Shown here piece after piece: positions 57,128-64,000 of a stretch of DNA of 64,000 nt. The stretch is taken from positions 1-64,000 of the forward strand of contig NZ_FNFF01000018.1 in NCBI RefSeq assembly GCF_900100315.1. Reading direction: 5' to 3'. A program made the translations under genes and the position numbers. The notes beneath the pieces were generated by a model. That model was not told the origin of the DNA. It did no database searches and saw only the letters and a list, made by a program, of their open reading frames with translations. Each line of letters begins with the position of its first letter. Position 1 is the stretch's first letter. The DNA is from Streptomyces indicus (GTDB lineage Bacteria > Actinomycetota > Actinomycetes > Streptomycetales > Streptomycetaceae).

Positions 57128-57155
57128 ACTATTGCAAGCAGATGCTTGCAATAGT
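57128..57155. promoter_or_regulatory. perfect 28-bp palindrome upstream of the XRE gene
   Basis: ACTATTGCAAGCA (57128-57140) and TGCTTGCAATAGT (57143-57155) are exact reverse complements separated by GA. It is strikingly AT-rich for this genome. It lies between the XRE regulator and the HxlR gene. Autoregulation is inferred. Confidence 0.8.
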
Positions 57156-57249
57156 GGTGCACGCCACCTTCGTCCATGGCCTGCGAGTACCCACCTTTTT
57201 GTGCGTACTTGGCAGCAACTCCCCACTGGATCAAGCTGTTTGCAGGTGG

Positions 57250-57612
57250 TCAGCGGGCCGCCGACAGCAACTCGGGGCCCTCCTGCATGCGTAGGAGGCG
57301 GCGGTGGCCCCAGTCCGAGAGCGGGGCCAGCGCCGTGGCGAGGTCCTGGCCGAAGGGAGTGAGCGTGTACTCGGTCTTCAGCGGCAGCACGTCGTGCACC
57401 TCCCGGTGGACCAGGCCGTCCTGCTCCATCTCGCGCAGGGCCTGGGTGAGCACCTTCTCGCTCAGACCGGGGAGTTGACGGCGCAGCGCGCCGGGGCGCT
57501 GCGGTCCCTGTTCGAGGAGCCACAGCAGGCCCGTCTTCCACTTGCCGTCGATCACCGCGATCGCCGCGGTCACTCCGCAGACGTCCTGGTCCTGGGCGCG
57601 GCTGCGCGTCAT
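57250..57612 (-). CDS. HxlR-family transcriptional regulator
   Basis: A 120-residue winged-helix regulator of the HxlR type: VCGVTAAIAVIDGKWKTGLLW with the conserved Cys and the WKTGLLWLL helix, then RPGALRRQLPGLSEKVLTQALREMEQDGLV (recognition helix) and VLPLKTEYTLTPFGQ (wing). HxlR proteins respond to redox or aldehyde stress through Cys or hydrophobic ligands. It is divergent from the imine-reductase-like gene, 108 bases away, and probably controls it. Confidence 0.9.
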   Translation of the reverse strand: MTRSRAQDQDVCGVTAAIAVIDGKWKTGLLWLLEQGPQRPGALRRQLPGLSEKVLTQALREMEQDGLVHREVHDVLPLKTEYTLTPFGQDLATALAPLSDWGHRRLLRMQEGPELLSAAR

Positions 57613-57720
57613 GTGAGTGAGCCCCTTTCACGTCCGATTCAGGTTCCGAGGTGCACGTCCGGCGTGCCCGCGGGAAGTCCTGCGGAAATTTTTTCTTGTC
57701 CAGTACGGGAGTTGAGAAGC

Positions 57721-58641
57721 ATGTCCGAGCAGTCCAACCAGTCCACCCCCTCAGGTTCTTCCGTCACCGTCCTCGGTCTCGGCCCCATGGGCCGTGCGCT
57801 GGCCGGTGCCTTCGTGGCCGCCGGGGTGCGCACCACCGTGTGGAACCGGACGCCCGGGCGGGACCGGGAGCTGGTCGCGCAAGGGGCGGTCGGGGCCGCG
57901 TCTCTCGAGGAGGCCGTGGCGGCGAGCGATCTGGTCGTGGTGTGCGTGGTGAACTACGACGCCTCCGACGCCCTGCTGCGTACGGAATCGGCCACCACCG
58001 CCCTCAAGGGCCGCACCCTGGTGAACCTCACCGCCGACACCCCCGACCGCGCCCGCGAGAGCGCGCGGTGGGCGGAGGCGCACGGGATCCGCTACCTCGA
58101 CGGCGCGATCATGACGCCGACCGCGACGATCGGCACTCCGCACGCCGTCTTCCTGTTCGCGGGCCCGGCCGGTCTGTACGGGGAGCACGAGCCGGTGCTC
58201 GCCGCCCTCGGCGGCACCCGCACCCACCTCGGCGAGGACCACGGACGGGCCGCCGCGTACGACATCGCGCTCCTCGACATCTTCTGGACCGCGATGGCCG
58301 GGTACACGCACGCGCTGGCGGTCGCGAAGGCGGAGGGGGTCTCCGGGGCGGAGCTGGCGCCGTTCGCACAGGGCATCGCCGCGATCCTGCCGGACATCTT
58401 CCAGGACTACGGGACACGGGCGGACCAGGGCGTCTACAGCGGCGACACCAACCCGATCACCTCGGCGGCCTCCTCGATGGCCCACATCGTCCACACCTCG
58501 GAGGCCCACGGCATCGACGCGGGCGTGATGCGCGCGGCGGAGGGCCTGGCCCGGCGGGTGATCGGCCTCGGTCACGGCACGGACGGGTTCATCCGCATCA
58601 CCGAGGTCCTGGGGCGGACGGCTCCGGCCGAGCAGCACTGA
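57721..58641 (+). CDS. NAD(P)-dependent imine reductase-like oxidoreductase
   Basis: A 306-residue protein of the 6-phosphogluconate/3-hydroxyisobutyrate dehydrogenase superfamily. The N-terminal Rossmann loop is VTVLGLGPMGRALAGAFVAA with VWNRTPGRD (the Arg that favours NADP), and the C-terminal helical domain has AYDIALLDIFWTAMAGYTHA, the position of the catalytic Asp or Tyr in imine reductases. The GAIMTPTATIGTPHAVFLFAG segment also fits that group. Reduces an imine or similar; the natural substrate is unknown. Divergent from the HxlR regulator. Confidence 0.83.
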   Translation: MSEQSNQSTPSGSSVTVLGLGPMGRALAGAFVAAGVRTTVWNRTPGRDRELVAQGAVGAASLEEAVAASDLVVVCVVNYDASDALLRTESATTALKGRTLVNLTADTPDRARESARWAEAHGIRYLDGAIMTPTATIGTPHAVFLFAGPAGLYGEHEPVLAALGGTRTHLGEDHGRAAAYDIALLDIFWTAMAGYTHALAVAKAEGVSGAELAPFAQGIAAILPDIFQDYGTRADQGVYSGDTNPITSAASSMAHIVHTSEAHGIDAGVMRAAEGLARRVIGLGHGTDGFIRITEVLGRTAPAEQH

Positions 58642-58787
58642 GCCCCTGCGAGGCGGTCCGCCGCCGCGCAGTGAGCTCGGCCCCCGGGGCGCGGTCCGCA
58701 CCCGCCGGCGGGGCTGAGCAGAGAGGCGGGCACAGCCGGGCGGAGCTGGGATGAGGGAACGGGCCGAGCCGGGCTGTGCCGCCTCGC

Positions 58788-58830
58788 CGTCAGGGCTCCT
58801 GGAGGCCGCGTGCCTCCGGGAGCCCTGACG
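58788..58830. terminator. bidirectional terminator
   Basis: GTCAGGGCTCCTGGAGGC (from 58789) pairs with GCCTCCGGGAGCCCTGAC (to 58829) around CGCGT, with one mismatch. It lies between the convergent imine-reductase and sigma factor genes. Confidence 0.85.
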
Positions 58831-58909
58831 TTGCGGCGCCGATGCACCACACTCGTGCGTCACGTCCGCAGTCGCGCGCCACGTCCGCACCCGGCCCGCC
58901 GCGTCCGCC

Positions 58910-59905
58910 CTACCCCCGCCGCGTCCGGTTCCACTCGTCCTTCATCGCCCACACATCCGCCAGCGGAGCCAGGTGCCCCAGCTTGTCGGGGTTGATGACC
59001 GAGCGGATGGCCGCGATCTCGCCGTCCACGATGTCGAGCAGGACGGCCACGGCCACGTTGCCCTCGCGGTCGCGGAAGAGAGCGCCGGGCTGGCCGTTGA
59101 TCTCCCGGGCATCGACGATCGTGCCGATCGAGAAGACGGGCGGGAACGCGCCGGCCATGAGCCGCGCGACCTTGTCCGCACCCTGCACGTGCCGGGCGAG
59201 CTGCGGCGCCTTGCCGCCCCCGTCGCCCACCAGCTGGACATCGGCGGACAGCAGCTCCTGAAGGCCCTCGACCTTGCCCTCGCGCAGCGCCGCGAAGAAG
59301 CGCGCCGCGAGCTCCTCGCGTGCCTCGCGGTCGGCGTCGAAGCGCGTACGGCCCTCCTCCATGTGCTTGCGCGCCCGCGCCGACAGCTGCCGGCAGGCCG
59401 CCTCCGTACGGCCGACGGCCTCCGCCACCTCGGGGTAGCCGAAGCCGAACACCTCGCGGAGCACGAACACCGCCCGCTCCAGCGGGCTGAGCCGCTCCAG
59501 GAGCAGCAGCGCCGCCATGGACACCGAGTCCGCCAACTCGGCCGCCCGCGCGGGGTCTTCGTAGGGATCGCTCAGGAGCGGTTCGGGCAGCCAGTCCCCC
59601 ACGTACTCCTCACGCCGCACGCGGGCCGAGCGCAGCACGTCGATGGAGATGCGCGTGACGACCGTGGAGAGGAAGGACTTCAGCGAGTCGGGGCGCGTCG
59701 TGGTGGTCTCGTAGCGCAGCCAGGTCTCCTGGACGGCGTCCTCGGCCTCGCTGACGCTGCCGAGGATGCGGTACGCGATGGAGAAGAGCAGCGGCCTCAG
59801 CTGCTCGAACTCCTCGGCTCTGTCCTGGACTCCCGTCCCCGCACCGGCCACCGCCGCCCCGCCTTCCACCGCCGAAAAGGTCCCTTCTCCAGAGGCTACG
59901 CCCAC
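58910..59905 (-). CDS. ECF41-type sigma factor (SigJ-like)
   Basis: A 331-residue sigma-70-family factor. Region 2 reads LRPLLFSIAYRILGSVSEAEDAVQE, region 4 PLERAVFVLREVFGFGYPEVAEAVG. The long C-terminal extension is a SnoaL-like fold with the ECF41 hallmarks WLPEPL, DGGGK and NPDKL, which in that group both activates and restrains the sigma factor without an anti-sigma partner. ECF41 genes usually neighbour a carboxymuconolactone decarboxylase, oxidoreductase or epimerase; here the convergent imine-reductase-like gene could fill that place. GTG 59905 is used; GTG 59869 behind AGAAGGGA is possible. Confidence 0.9.
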   Translation of the reverse strand: MGVASGEGTFSAVEGGAAVAGAGTGVQDRAEEFEQLRPLLFSIAYRILGSVSEAEDAVQETWLRYETTTTRPDSLKSFLSTVVTRISIDVLRSARVRREEYVGDWLPEPLLSDPYEDPARAAELADSVSMAALLLLERLSPLERAVFVLREVFGFGYPEVAEAVGRTEAACRQLSARARKHMEEGRTRFDADREAREELAARFFAALREGKVEGLQELLSADVQLVGDGGGKAPQLARHVQGADKVARLMAGAFPPVFSIGTIVDAREINGQPGALFRDREGNVAVAVLLDIVDGEIAAIRSVINPDKLGHLAPLADVWAMKDEWNRTRRG

Positions 59906-60054
59906 GCCCGGCGGAGACCACGCGCGGCCGCCCCGGAACGCGCCGGACGCCGGGCCGCGTCAGAGCCGCACACCGGTGCCGCGTCGGAGCCACGCTCCGG
60001 GGCCGCCTCAGAGCCACGCACCGGGCCGTGTCAGACCCGCACACCGCGGCCGTC

Positions 60055-62091
60055 TCAGAACGGCAGCTCCCGCCCGTGCACCACATCCAGCCGGGAGACG
60101 GCGCGGGTCAGCGCCACGTAGAGCCGTTCGCGGCCCCGCTCCTCGGCCTCGGCGATCGCCGCCGGCTCCACGACGACCACGTGGTCGTATTCGAGCCCCT
60201 TGGCGAGGGAGGCGGGCAGCAGCGTCAGCCGCGCGGCCGTCTCCTCGGGACCGGACGGATCAAACCCGGCGGCCGTCAACGCGGCCCGAAGCACCGGCAG
60301 TTGGGCGTCCGCCGCGATCACCCCGACCGAACCGTCTCGCTCCAGCGCCCGCCCGGCCGCCTCGACGGCGGCGGCCACCACGTCCGGGCCCGGCAGCAGC
60401 CTCAACTCCCCGTCCCGGCGCAGCGACCGGGCGGCCGGCACCATCACGTCCAGGGTCCCGAGCAGCCGGTTCGCCAGCTCCACCACGGCCTCCGGCACCC
60501 GGAACCCGGTGGTCAGCGGGATGACCTCGGCGTCCGGCTTGCCCAAGTGGGCAAGGAGACCGGGCCAGTTGCGCGCCGCCCACGGCGTGGTCCCCTGCGC
60601 GAGGTCGCCGAGCACGGTGAGCGAGCCGAAGCGGGCGCGCCGGGCGATCACGCGGGCCTGCATGGGCGAGAGGTCCTGTGCCTCGTCGAGCACGATGTGC
60701 CCGTATCCCTCGGGGTGTTCGATCAGTCCGGCGAGCTCGTCGAGGAGCACGAGGTCCGCCGCCGACCACTTCGCCGACTTGAACGAGCGCGGCGGCTTCG
60801 CCCACACCAGCGCCTGCTGCTCCCCGGCCGTGAGGATCCCCTCGGCGGCCGCCGCGAGCGCGGCCGGATCCGCGAGCAGCCCGGCGAGCACCTCCTCGGG
60901 CGTCACCTTCGGCCACACCGCGTCCAGGAACCCGCGCACCTGCCGGCCCATCTTCTGCAGCCACGCGTACGTCCGGGTGCCCGAGCGCCGCTCGGCCTGG
61001 TCGCGTACGAGGGCGAGCACCCGCGTCTGCACCCTCTCGCGCCCGGTGGCGTAGGCCGGCGCCTCGTCGCGTACGTCCGCGACGATCCGCTCCAGTTCGC
61101 CGAGCGAGACCCGCCAGCGGTACGAACCGTCCACCACGGCAAGGGAGTCGGCGGGCAGCGCCACCCGCGCGTACAGCGCGCGGTGCAGCACCCGGGCCAT
61201 GCGCGCGTCGTGCTTCACGGCGGCGGCGCGCGGCTCGTCCACGGCGCGCACCGGGTGGCGGGCGATCTCGTCATCGACGGTGGACTGCCGCACCCCCGTC
61301 TCGCCGAGCGAGGGAAGGACCTCCGCGATGTACGCGAGGAAGGTCCGGTTGGGGCCCAGGATCAGCAGGCCGCCGCGTCGGATGCGCTGCGGGTACGTGT
61401 AGAGCAGATACGCGGCACGGTGCAGCCCGACCGCCGTCTTGCCGGTGCCGGGCGCCCCCTGCACACACACGGAGAGGCCGAGGTCCCCGCGCACCAGCTC
61501 GTCCTGCTCGGGCTGGATGGTGGCCGCGATGTCGCGCATCGGGCCCACGCGCGGCCGCTCGATCTCCTCGGCGAGCAGCGCGCTCGGTCCACTCAACTCC
61601 TCACCCTGGCCGAGGAGTTCGTCCTCATAGCCGGTCAGGTCCGCCGAGTCGCCGCGGCTGCCGGGCGCCCAGCCGAAGCGGCGGCGGACCGCGACGCCCT
61701 GCGGGTCGTGGGCGCTCGCCCGGTAGAAGGCGCGCGAGACGGGGGCGCGCCAGTCGACCACGAGGGGCGGGGCAGCCGGGTGTTCGGTGATCCGCAGCCG
61801 GCCGATGTGGTAGCTCTGCCCGCGGTGATCGCCGGCGACTTCGCTGTCCCGTACGCCCGCGAAGTCGATCCGGCCGAAGAACAGCGGCCCCTCGGGCAGC
61901 TCGGCCATCTCCTTGGCGCGGCTGCGCAGCTCGTAGCCGAGGACCTCGGCGTCGGCCCCGGAGGCGGAGGCGTGCTCGCCGACCACGACCTGTTCATGGG
62001 CGCCCTCGACCATCGCGGCGAGTGCGGTGCGGCAGTGGTCGTGGTGGCTGCGTTCTTCGGCCAGGGCATGGCGCAGGTCCGGGGCGTTCAT
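60055..62091 (-). CDS. HelD-family DNA/RNA-polymerase helicase
   Basis: A 678-residue superfamily 1 ATPase. Walker A CVQGAPGTGKTAVGLHRAAY, the DEAQ-type Walker B HIVLDEAQDLSPMQARV, and the late motif LYVALTRAVSRLDVVHG fit UvrD-like helicases, while the N-terminal HYDHCRTALAAM-like coiled region (LRHALAEERSHHDHCRTAL) and the residues between the motifs match the HelD group that dislodges RNA polymerase from DNA. A Streptomyces relative, HelR, confers rifamycin resistance. The ATG at 62091 begins MNAPDLRHALAEERSHH. It is divergent from a TetR gene with 66 bases between. Confidence 0.88.
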   Translation of the reverse strand: MNAPDLRHALAEERSHHDHCRTALAAMVEGAHEQVVVGEHASASGADAEVLGYELRSRAKEMAELPEGPLFFGRIDFAGVRDSEVAGDHRGQSYHIGRLRITEHPAAPPLVVDWRAPVSRAFYRASAHDPQGVAVRRRFGWAPGSRGDSADLTGYEDELLGQGEELSGPSALLAEEIERPRVGPMRDIAATIQPEQDELVRGDLGLSVCVQGAPGTGKTAVGLHRAAYLLYTYPQRIRRGGLLILGPNRTFLAYIAEVLPSLGETGVRQSTVDDEIARHPVRAVDEPRAAAVKHDARMARVLHRALYARVALPADSLAVVDGSYRWRVSLGELERIVADVRDEAPAYATGRERVQTRVLALVRDQAERRSGTRTYAWLQKMGRQVRGFLDAVWPKVTPEEVLAGLLADPAALAAAAEGILTAGEQQALVWAKPPRSFKSAKWSAADLVLLDELAGLIEHPEGYGHIVLDEAQDLSPMQARVIARRARFGSLTVLGDLAQGTTPWAARNWPGLLAHLGKPDAEVIPLTTGFRVPEAVVELANRLLGTLDVMVPAARSLRRDGELRLLPGPDVVAAAVEAAGRALERDGSVGVIAADAQLPVLRAALTAAGFDPSGPEETAARLTLLPASLAKGLEYDHVVVVEPAAIAEAEERGRERLYVALTRAVSRLDVVHGRELPF

Positions 62092-62101
62092 CCCTCGAGA
62101 A

Positions 62102-62117
62102 TAACTTAACCGAGTTA
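62102..62117. promoter_or_regulatory. TetR operator candidate between helD and tetR
   Basis: TAACTTAACCGAGTTA has inverted arms TAACT and AGTTA around six bases, in an AT-rich 66-base divergent region. A related GTTACAT-N-GGGTTACG pair follows at 62114-62136. It is a likely operator for the divergent TetR protein. Confidence 0.6.
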
Positions 62118-62157
62118 CATTTTTTACCGGGTTACGGATACGGGGTAGGCTGCCTCC

Positions 62158-62781
62158 ATGCCAGAACCCGCCCCCGGCCTGCGCGCCCGCAAGAAGCAGC
62201 AGACCTTCGACACCCTCTCCGAGACGGCCATCGCCCTCTTCCTGGAGCGGGGCTTCGACCAGGTGCCGGTCGCCGAGGTGGCCGCGGCGGCGGGGGTCTC
62301 CAAGCCCACGCTGTTCCGGTACTTCCCGGCCAAGGAGGACCTGGTCCTGCACCGGTTCGCGGACCACGAGGACGAGGCCGCCCGCGTCGTGACCGGGCGC
62401 GCGGCGGACGAGACCCCGTTGGAGGCCCTGCGCCGCGACTTCCTCGCCGGGCTCGAACGGCAGGACCCGGTCACGGGCCTGTGCGACCACCCGGACGTCC
62501 TGGCCTTCCAGCGCCTGGCCTACGGCACCCCGTCAGTGGTGGCCCGCATGCTCGGCTTCCTGACCCGCTCCGAGGAGGCCCTGGCCGCGGCGCTCGGCGG
62601 CGGGACCGCGGCGCGGCTGGCCGCGGGTCAGATCATCGCGGTGCGCAGGATCCTCGCGGAGGAGAACCGACGCCGGATCGAGGCGGGCGAGAAGGTGGCG
62701 GACGTGCTGCCGGACGCGCGTGATGCGGCCGGGCTGGCTTTCGGCCAACTGGGCTCGGGGGTGGGCGCGTTGGGGGCGTGA
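62158..62781 (+). CDS. TetR-family transcriptional regulator
   Basis: A 207-residue regulator. The N-terminal helix-turn-helix reads QQTFDTLSETAIALFLERGF then VPVAEVAAAAGVSKPTLFRYFPAKEDLVLHRF, the classical TetR pattern. The remaining ligand-binding part has no specific signature I can name. Divergent from the HelD gene with an inverted-repeat operator candidate between; it probably represses helD and itself. Confidence 0.93.
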   Translation: MPEPAPGLRARKKQQTFDTLSETAIALFLERGFDQVPVAEVAAAAGVSKPTLFRYFPAKEDLVLHRFADHEDEAARVVTGRAADETPLEALRRDFLAGLERQDPVTGLCDHPDVLAFQRLAYGTPSVVARMLGFLTRSEEALAAALGGGTAARLAAGQIIAVRRILAEENRRRIEAGEKVADVLPDARDAAGLAFGQLGSGVGALGA

Positions 62782-62900
62782 CGGGTGTGCGTCCGGAACG
62801 GCCGTAAGCCTCCTTCCGGACCCAGATCCCGCAGCGCGGAAGCCGCAGTACGAGCCTCCCGTGAGCCGCCCGCGCGGACATCGGGGAGGACACTGGGGGG

Positions 62901-63407
62901 ATGGACCCCCTGCACGGCACGTATGTGAGCCTGCGGCCCGCGACGACGGCCGACCTGCCGGCGTTCCGCACCGCGCTCGCCACCGACGAAGTCCGCCGCT
63001 GGTGGCACTGGCCGGACCCCGAGGGCGATCTGGGCGAGCCGGAGCACCGGCATCTCGCGATCTCCGTCAAGGGCGAGACCGTCGGCATGATCCAGTGGGA
63101 CGAGGAGCCGGACCCCGACTTCCGGCACGCCACCATCGACATCTTCGTCCACCCCGGCCACCACCGGCTCGGCCTGGGCACGGACGCCATCCGCACCCTG
63201 GCCCGCTGGCTGTTCGACGCCCGCGGCCACCACCGCCTGACCATCGACCCGGCCGCCGAGAACACGGCCGCGATCGCCTGCTACGAACGCCTCGGATTCC
63301 GCCGCGTCGGCGTCCTGCGCAAGCAGTGGTACGACCACCAGCGGGGCGGCTGGGCGGACGGGATGCTGCTTGATCTGCTCAAGGGGGAGCTGAGCGAAGG
63401 GGGCTAG
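62901..63407 (+). CDS. GNAT acetyltransferase, AAC(6')-like
   Basis: A 168-residue acetyltransferase with MDPLHGTYVSLRPATTADLP at the start, DIFVHPGHHRLGLGTDAIR (acetyl-CoA loop, HHRLGLG) and NTAAIACYERLGFRRVGVLRKQW near the end. The layout resembles the AAC(6')-Ib/RimJ-like branch, so aminoglycoside acetylation is possible but not shown. The ATG at 62901 follows GGGGAGGACACTGGGGGG. It follows the TetR gene by 119 bases. Confidence 0.83.
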   Translation: MDPLHGTYVSLRPATTADLPAFRTALATDEVRRWWHWPDPEGDLGEPEHRHLAISVKGETVGMIQWDEEPDPDFRHATIDIFVHPGHHRLGLGTDAIRTLARWLFDARGHHRLTIDPAAENTAAIACYERLGFRRVGVLRKQWYDHQRGGWADGMLLDLLKGELSEGG

Positions 63408-63428
63408 GCGGGCGCTCGCCGGCGAGGA

Positions 63429-64000
63429 CTAGCTCCGCGCCCTGCGCTCGATCAGCGCCGCCACCCCGTCGAGCACGAGCTCGAGGCCGAAGTCGAACTC
63501 CGTGTCGGGGCCGTCCGCGCGGTCGAGCACGCCGGACGCGAGGACCTTCGTGACGCCCGGGTGGCTTTCGGGCGTGGAGAGCACGCCGAGCGTGCGGGCG
63601 TAGGCGCTCAGGTACTCGTCCGGGGTGTGCCCCCGCTCGCGGATCGCCGCGTCGATGTCGGACATGACGGTGGCCTCGTTGCGCACGAAACCGCCGACCA
63701 TCATCAGGACGCCCAGCTTGTCGCCCTCGTCGAGCGGGGTGCCGGCCAGCGCCGACAGGCCGTACTCCATCCACTCCACGCCACGCGGGCTCGCCGGCGG
63801 CCCCGAGACCTGGATGCGCAGCAGCCACAGGTTGGCATGGAACACCTTCCGCTGCGCACGGCACCAGGTCTCCATCGACGTACGCCAGTCCGCCTCCGGA
63901 TCTAGCGGCGGCGGGGGCGGCGTGACGGCCTCCTGCATCAGGATCAGGAGTTCGTCCTTGGCGCCGACGTACCGGTAGAGCGACATCGTCGAGACCCCGA
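63429..64000 (-). CDS. TetR-family regulator, N-terminus beyond the window
   Basis: The frame is open to the window edge. At that edge it reads GVSTMSLYRYVGAKDELLIL, which is the recognition helix and following helix of a TetR DNA-binding domain, so about 45 N-terminal residues are missing. The ligand-binding part contains TWCRAQRKVFHANLWLLRIQ and the C-terminal EFDFGLELVLDGVAALIERR, typical of the TetR_C (TetR-class D-like) group. The internal ATG at 63986 is not the true start. Confidence 0.87.
   Translation of the reverse strand, partial: GVSTMSLYRYVGAKDELLILMQEAVTPPPPPLDPEADWRTSMETWCRAQRKVFHANLWLLRIQVSGPPASPRGVEWMEYGLSALAGTPLDEGDKLGVLMMVGGFVRNEATVMSDIDAAIRERGHTPDEYLSAYARTLGVLSTPESHPGVTKVLASGVLDRADGPDTEFDFGLELVLDGVAALIERRARS

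Noticed and set aside
62092..62157. Rifamycin-associated element in front of helD
   Set aside because: No long GC palindrome of that type; only AT-rich TetR-like sites are seen.

Overview
The window is a stretch of Streptomyces (or very close relative) chromosome. The evidence is very high GC with G/C-ended codons, frequent GTG starts, GGAGG-type ribosome sites, long GC-rich terminator hairpins, and actinobacterial hallmarks: hbpS-senS-senR, msiK, mshA, carD, phoR-phoP divergent from phoU, an ECF41 sigma factor and a HelD-type helicase. From memory of S. coelicolor the gene order follows the SCO4200-SCO4277 core region. It contains no rRNA, CRISPR array, transposase or prophage gene. There is one tRNA, tRNA-Thr(UGU).

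Layout. 1-5.2 kb: end of a TerD-type gene, a GNAT acetyltransferase, a lipoprotein M1 metallopeptidase, and the haem sensor hbpS divergent from the two-component pair senS-senR. 5.2-5.85 kb: a gene-free array of GC-rich hairpin repeats. 5.9-20 kb: small enzymes (pentapeptide-repeat protein, DinB-like protein, quinone oxidoreductase, FAD amine oxidoreductases, a 14-helix MFS exporter, GNAT plus APH(6)-like kinase, DsbA-like lipoprotein), a MacB/FtsX-type ABC exporter, and the tRNA. 20.1-24 kb: a NarL-type two-component system whose kinase has an unusual C-terminal membrane segment and domain, then msiK, the shared ATPase of sugar importers. 24-28 kb: a vanK-vanHAX glycopeptide resistance block without vanR/vanS in view; vanH and vanK share a near-identical operator at identical distance from their start codons. 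28-38 kb: a sugar nucleotidyltransferase, a DoxX protein, a likely attenuator-controlled orphan ACT-domain protein, then rlmB, cysS, an F420/PPOX protein, ispF, ispD and carD. 38-43 kb: a lipoprotein, phoP-phoR and phoU with two PHO boxes, and a tiny cysteine-rich peptide. 43-55.5 kb: gpmA, a second MFS transporter, a Tat-secreted beta-helix protein, ybjN-mshA (mycothiol), a methyltransferase, an NlpC/P60 hydrolase and a receiver-PP2C phosphatase. 55.5-64 kb: DUF2516, an HBHA-like protein and its XRE regulator behind a perfect 28-bp palindrome, an HxlR regulator with an imine-reductase-like enzyme, an ECF41 sigma factor, a HelD helicase divergent from a TetR regulator, a GNAT enzyme and a truncated TetR gene.

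How it works together. Most of the window is housekeeping (isoprenoid precursors, translation, phosphate control, glycolysis, mycothiol) interleaved with sensing and resistance: redox/haem (SenSR), phosphate (PhoRP), cell envelope (vanKHAX, ABC exporter, NlpC/P60), drugs (MFS, APH/GNAT, HelD). The most interesting items are the candidate leader-peptide attenuator in front of an orphan IlvM-like ACT protein (31.75-32.29 kb), the VanR-type box shared by vanH and vanK in a module lacking its sensor genes, the sensor kinase with a C-terminal extracytoplasmic domain, the cysteine-rich peptide beside phoU, and several tandem repeats with periods of 12, 15, 18, 29 and 33 bp. All function calls come from reading motifs by eye; no database search was run.
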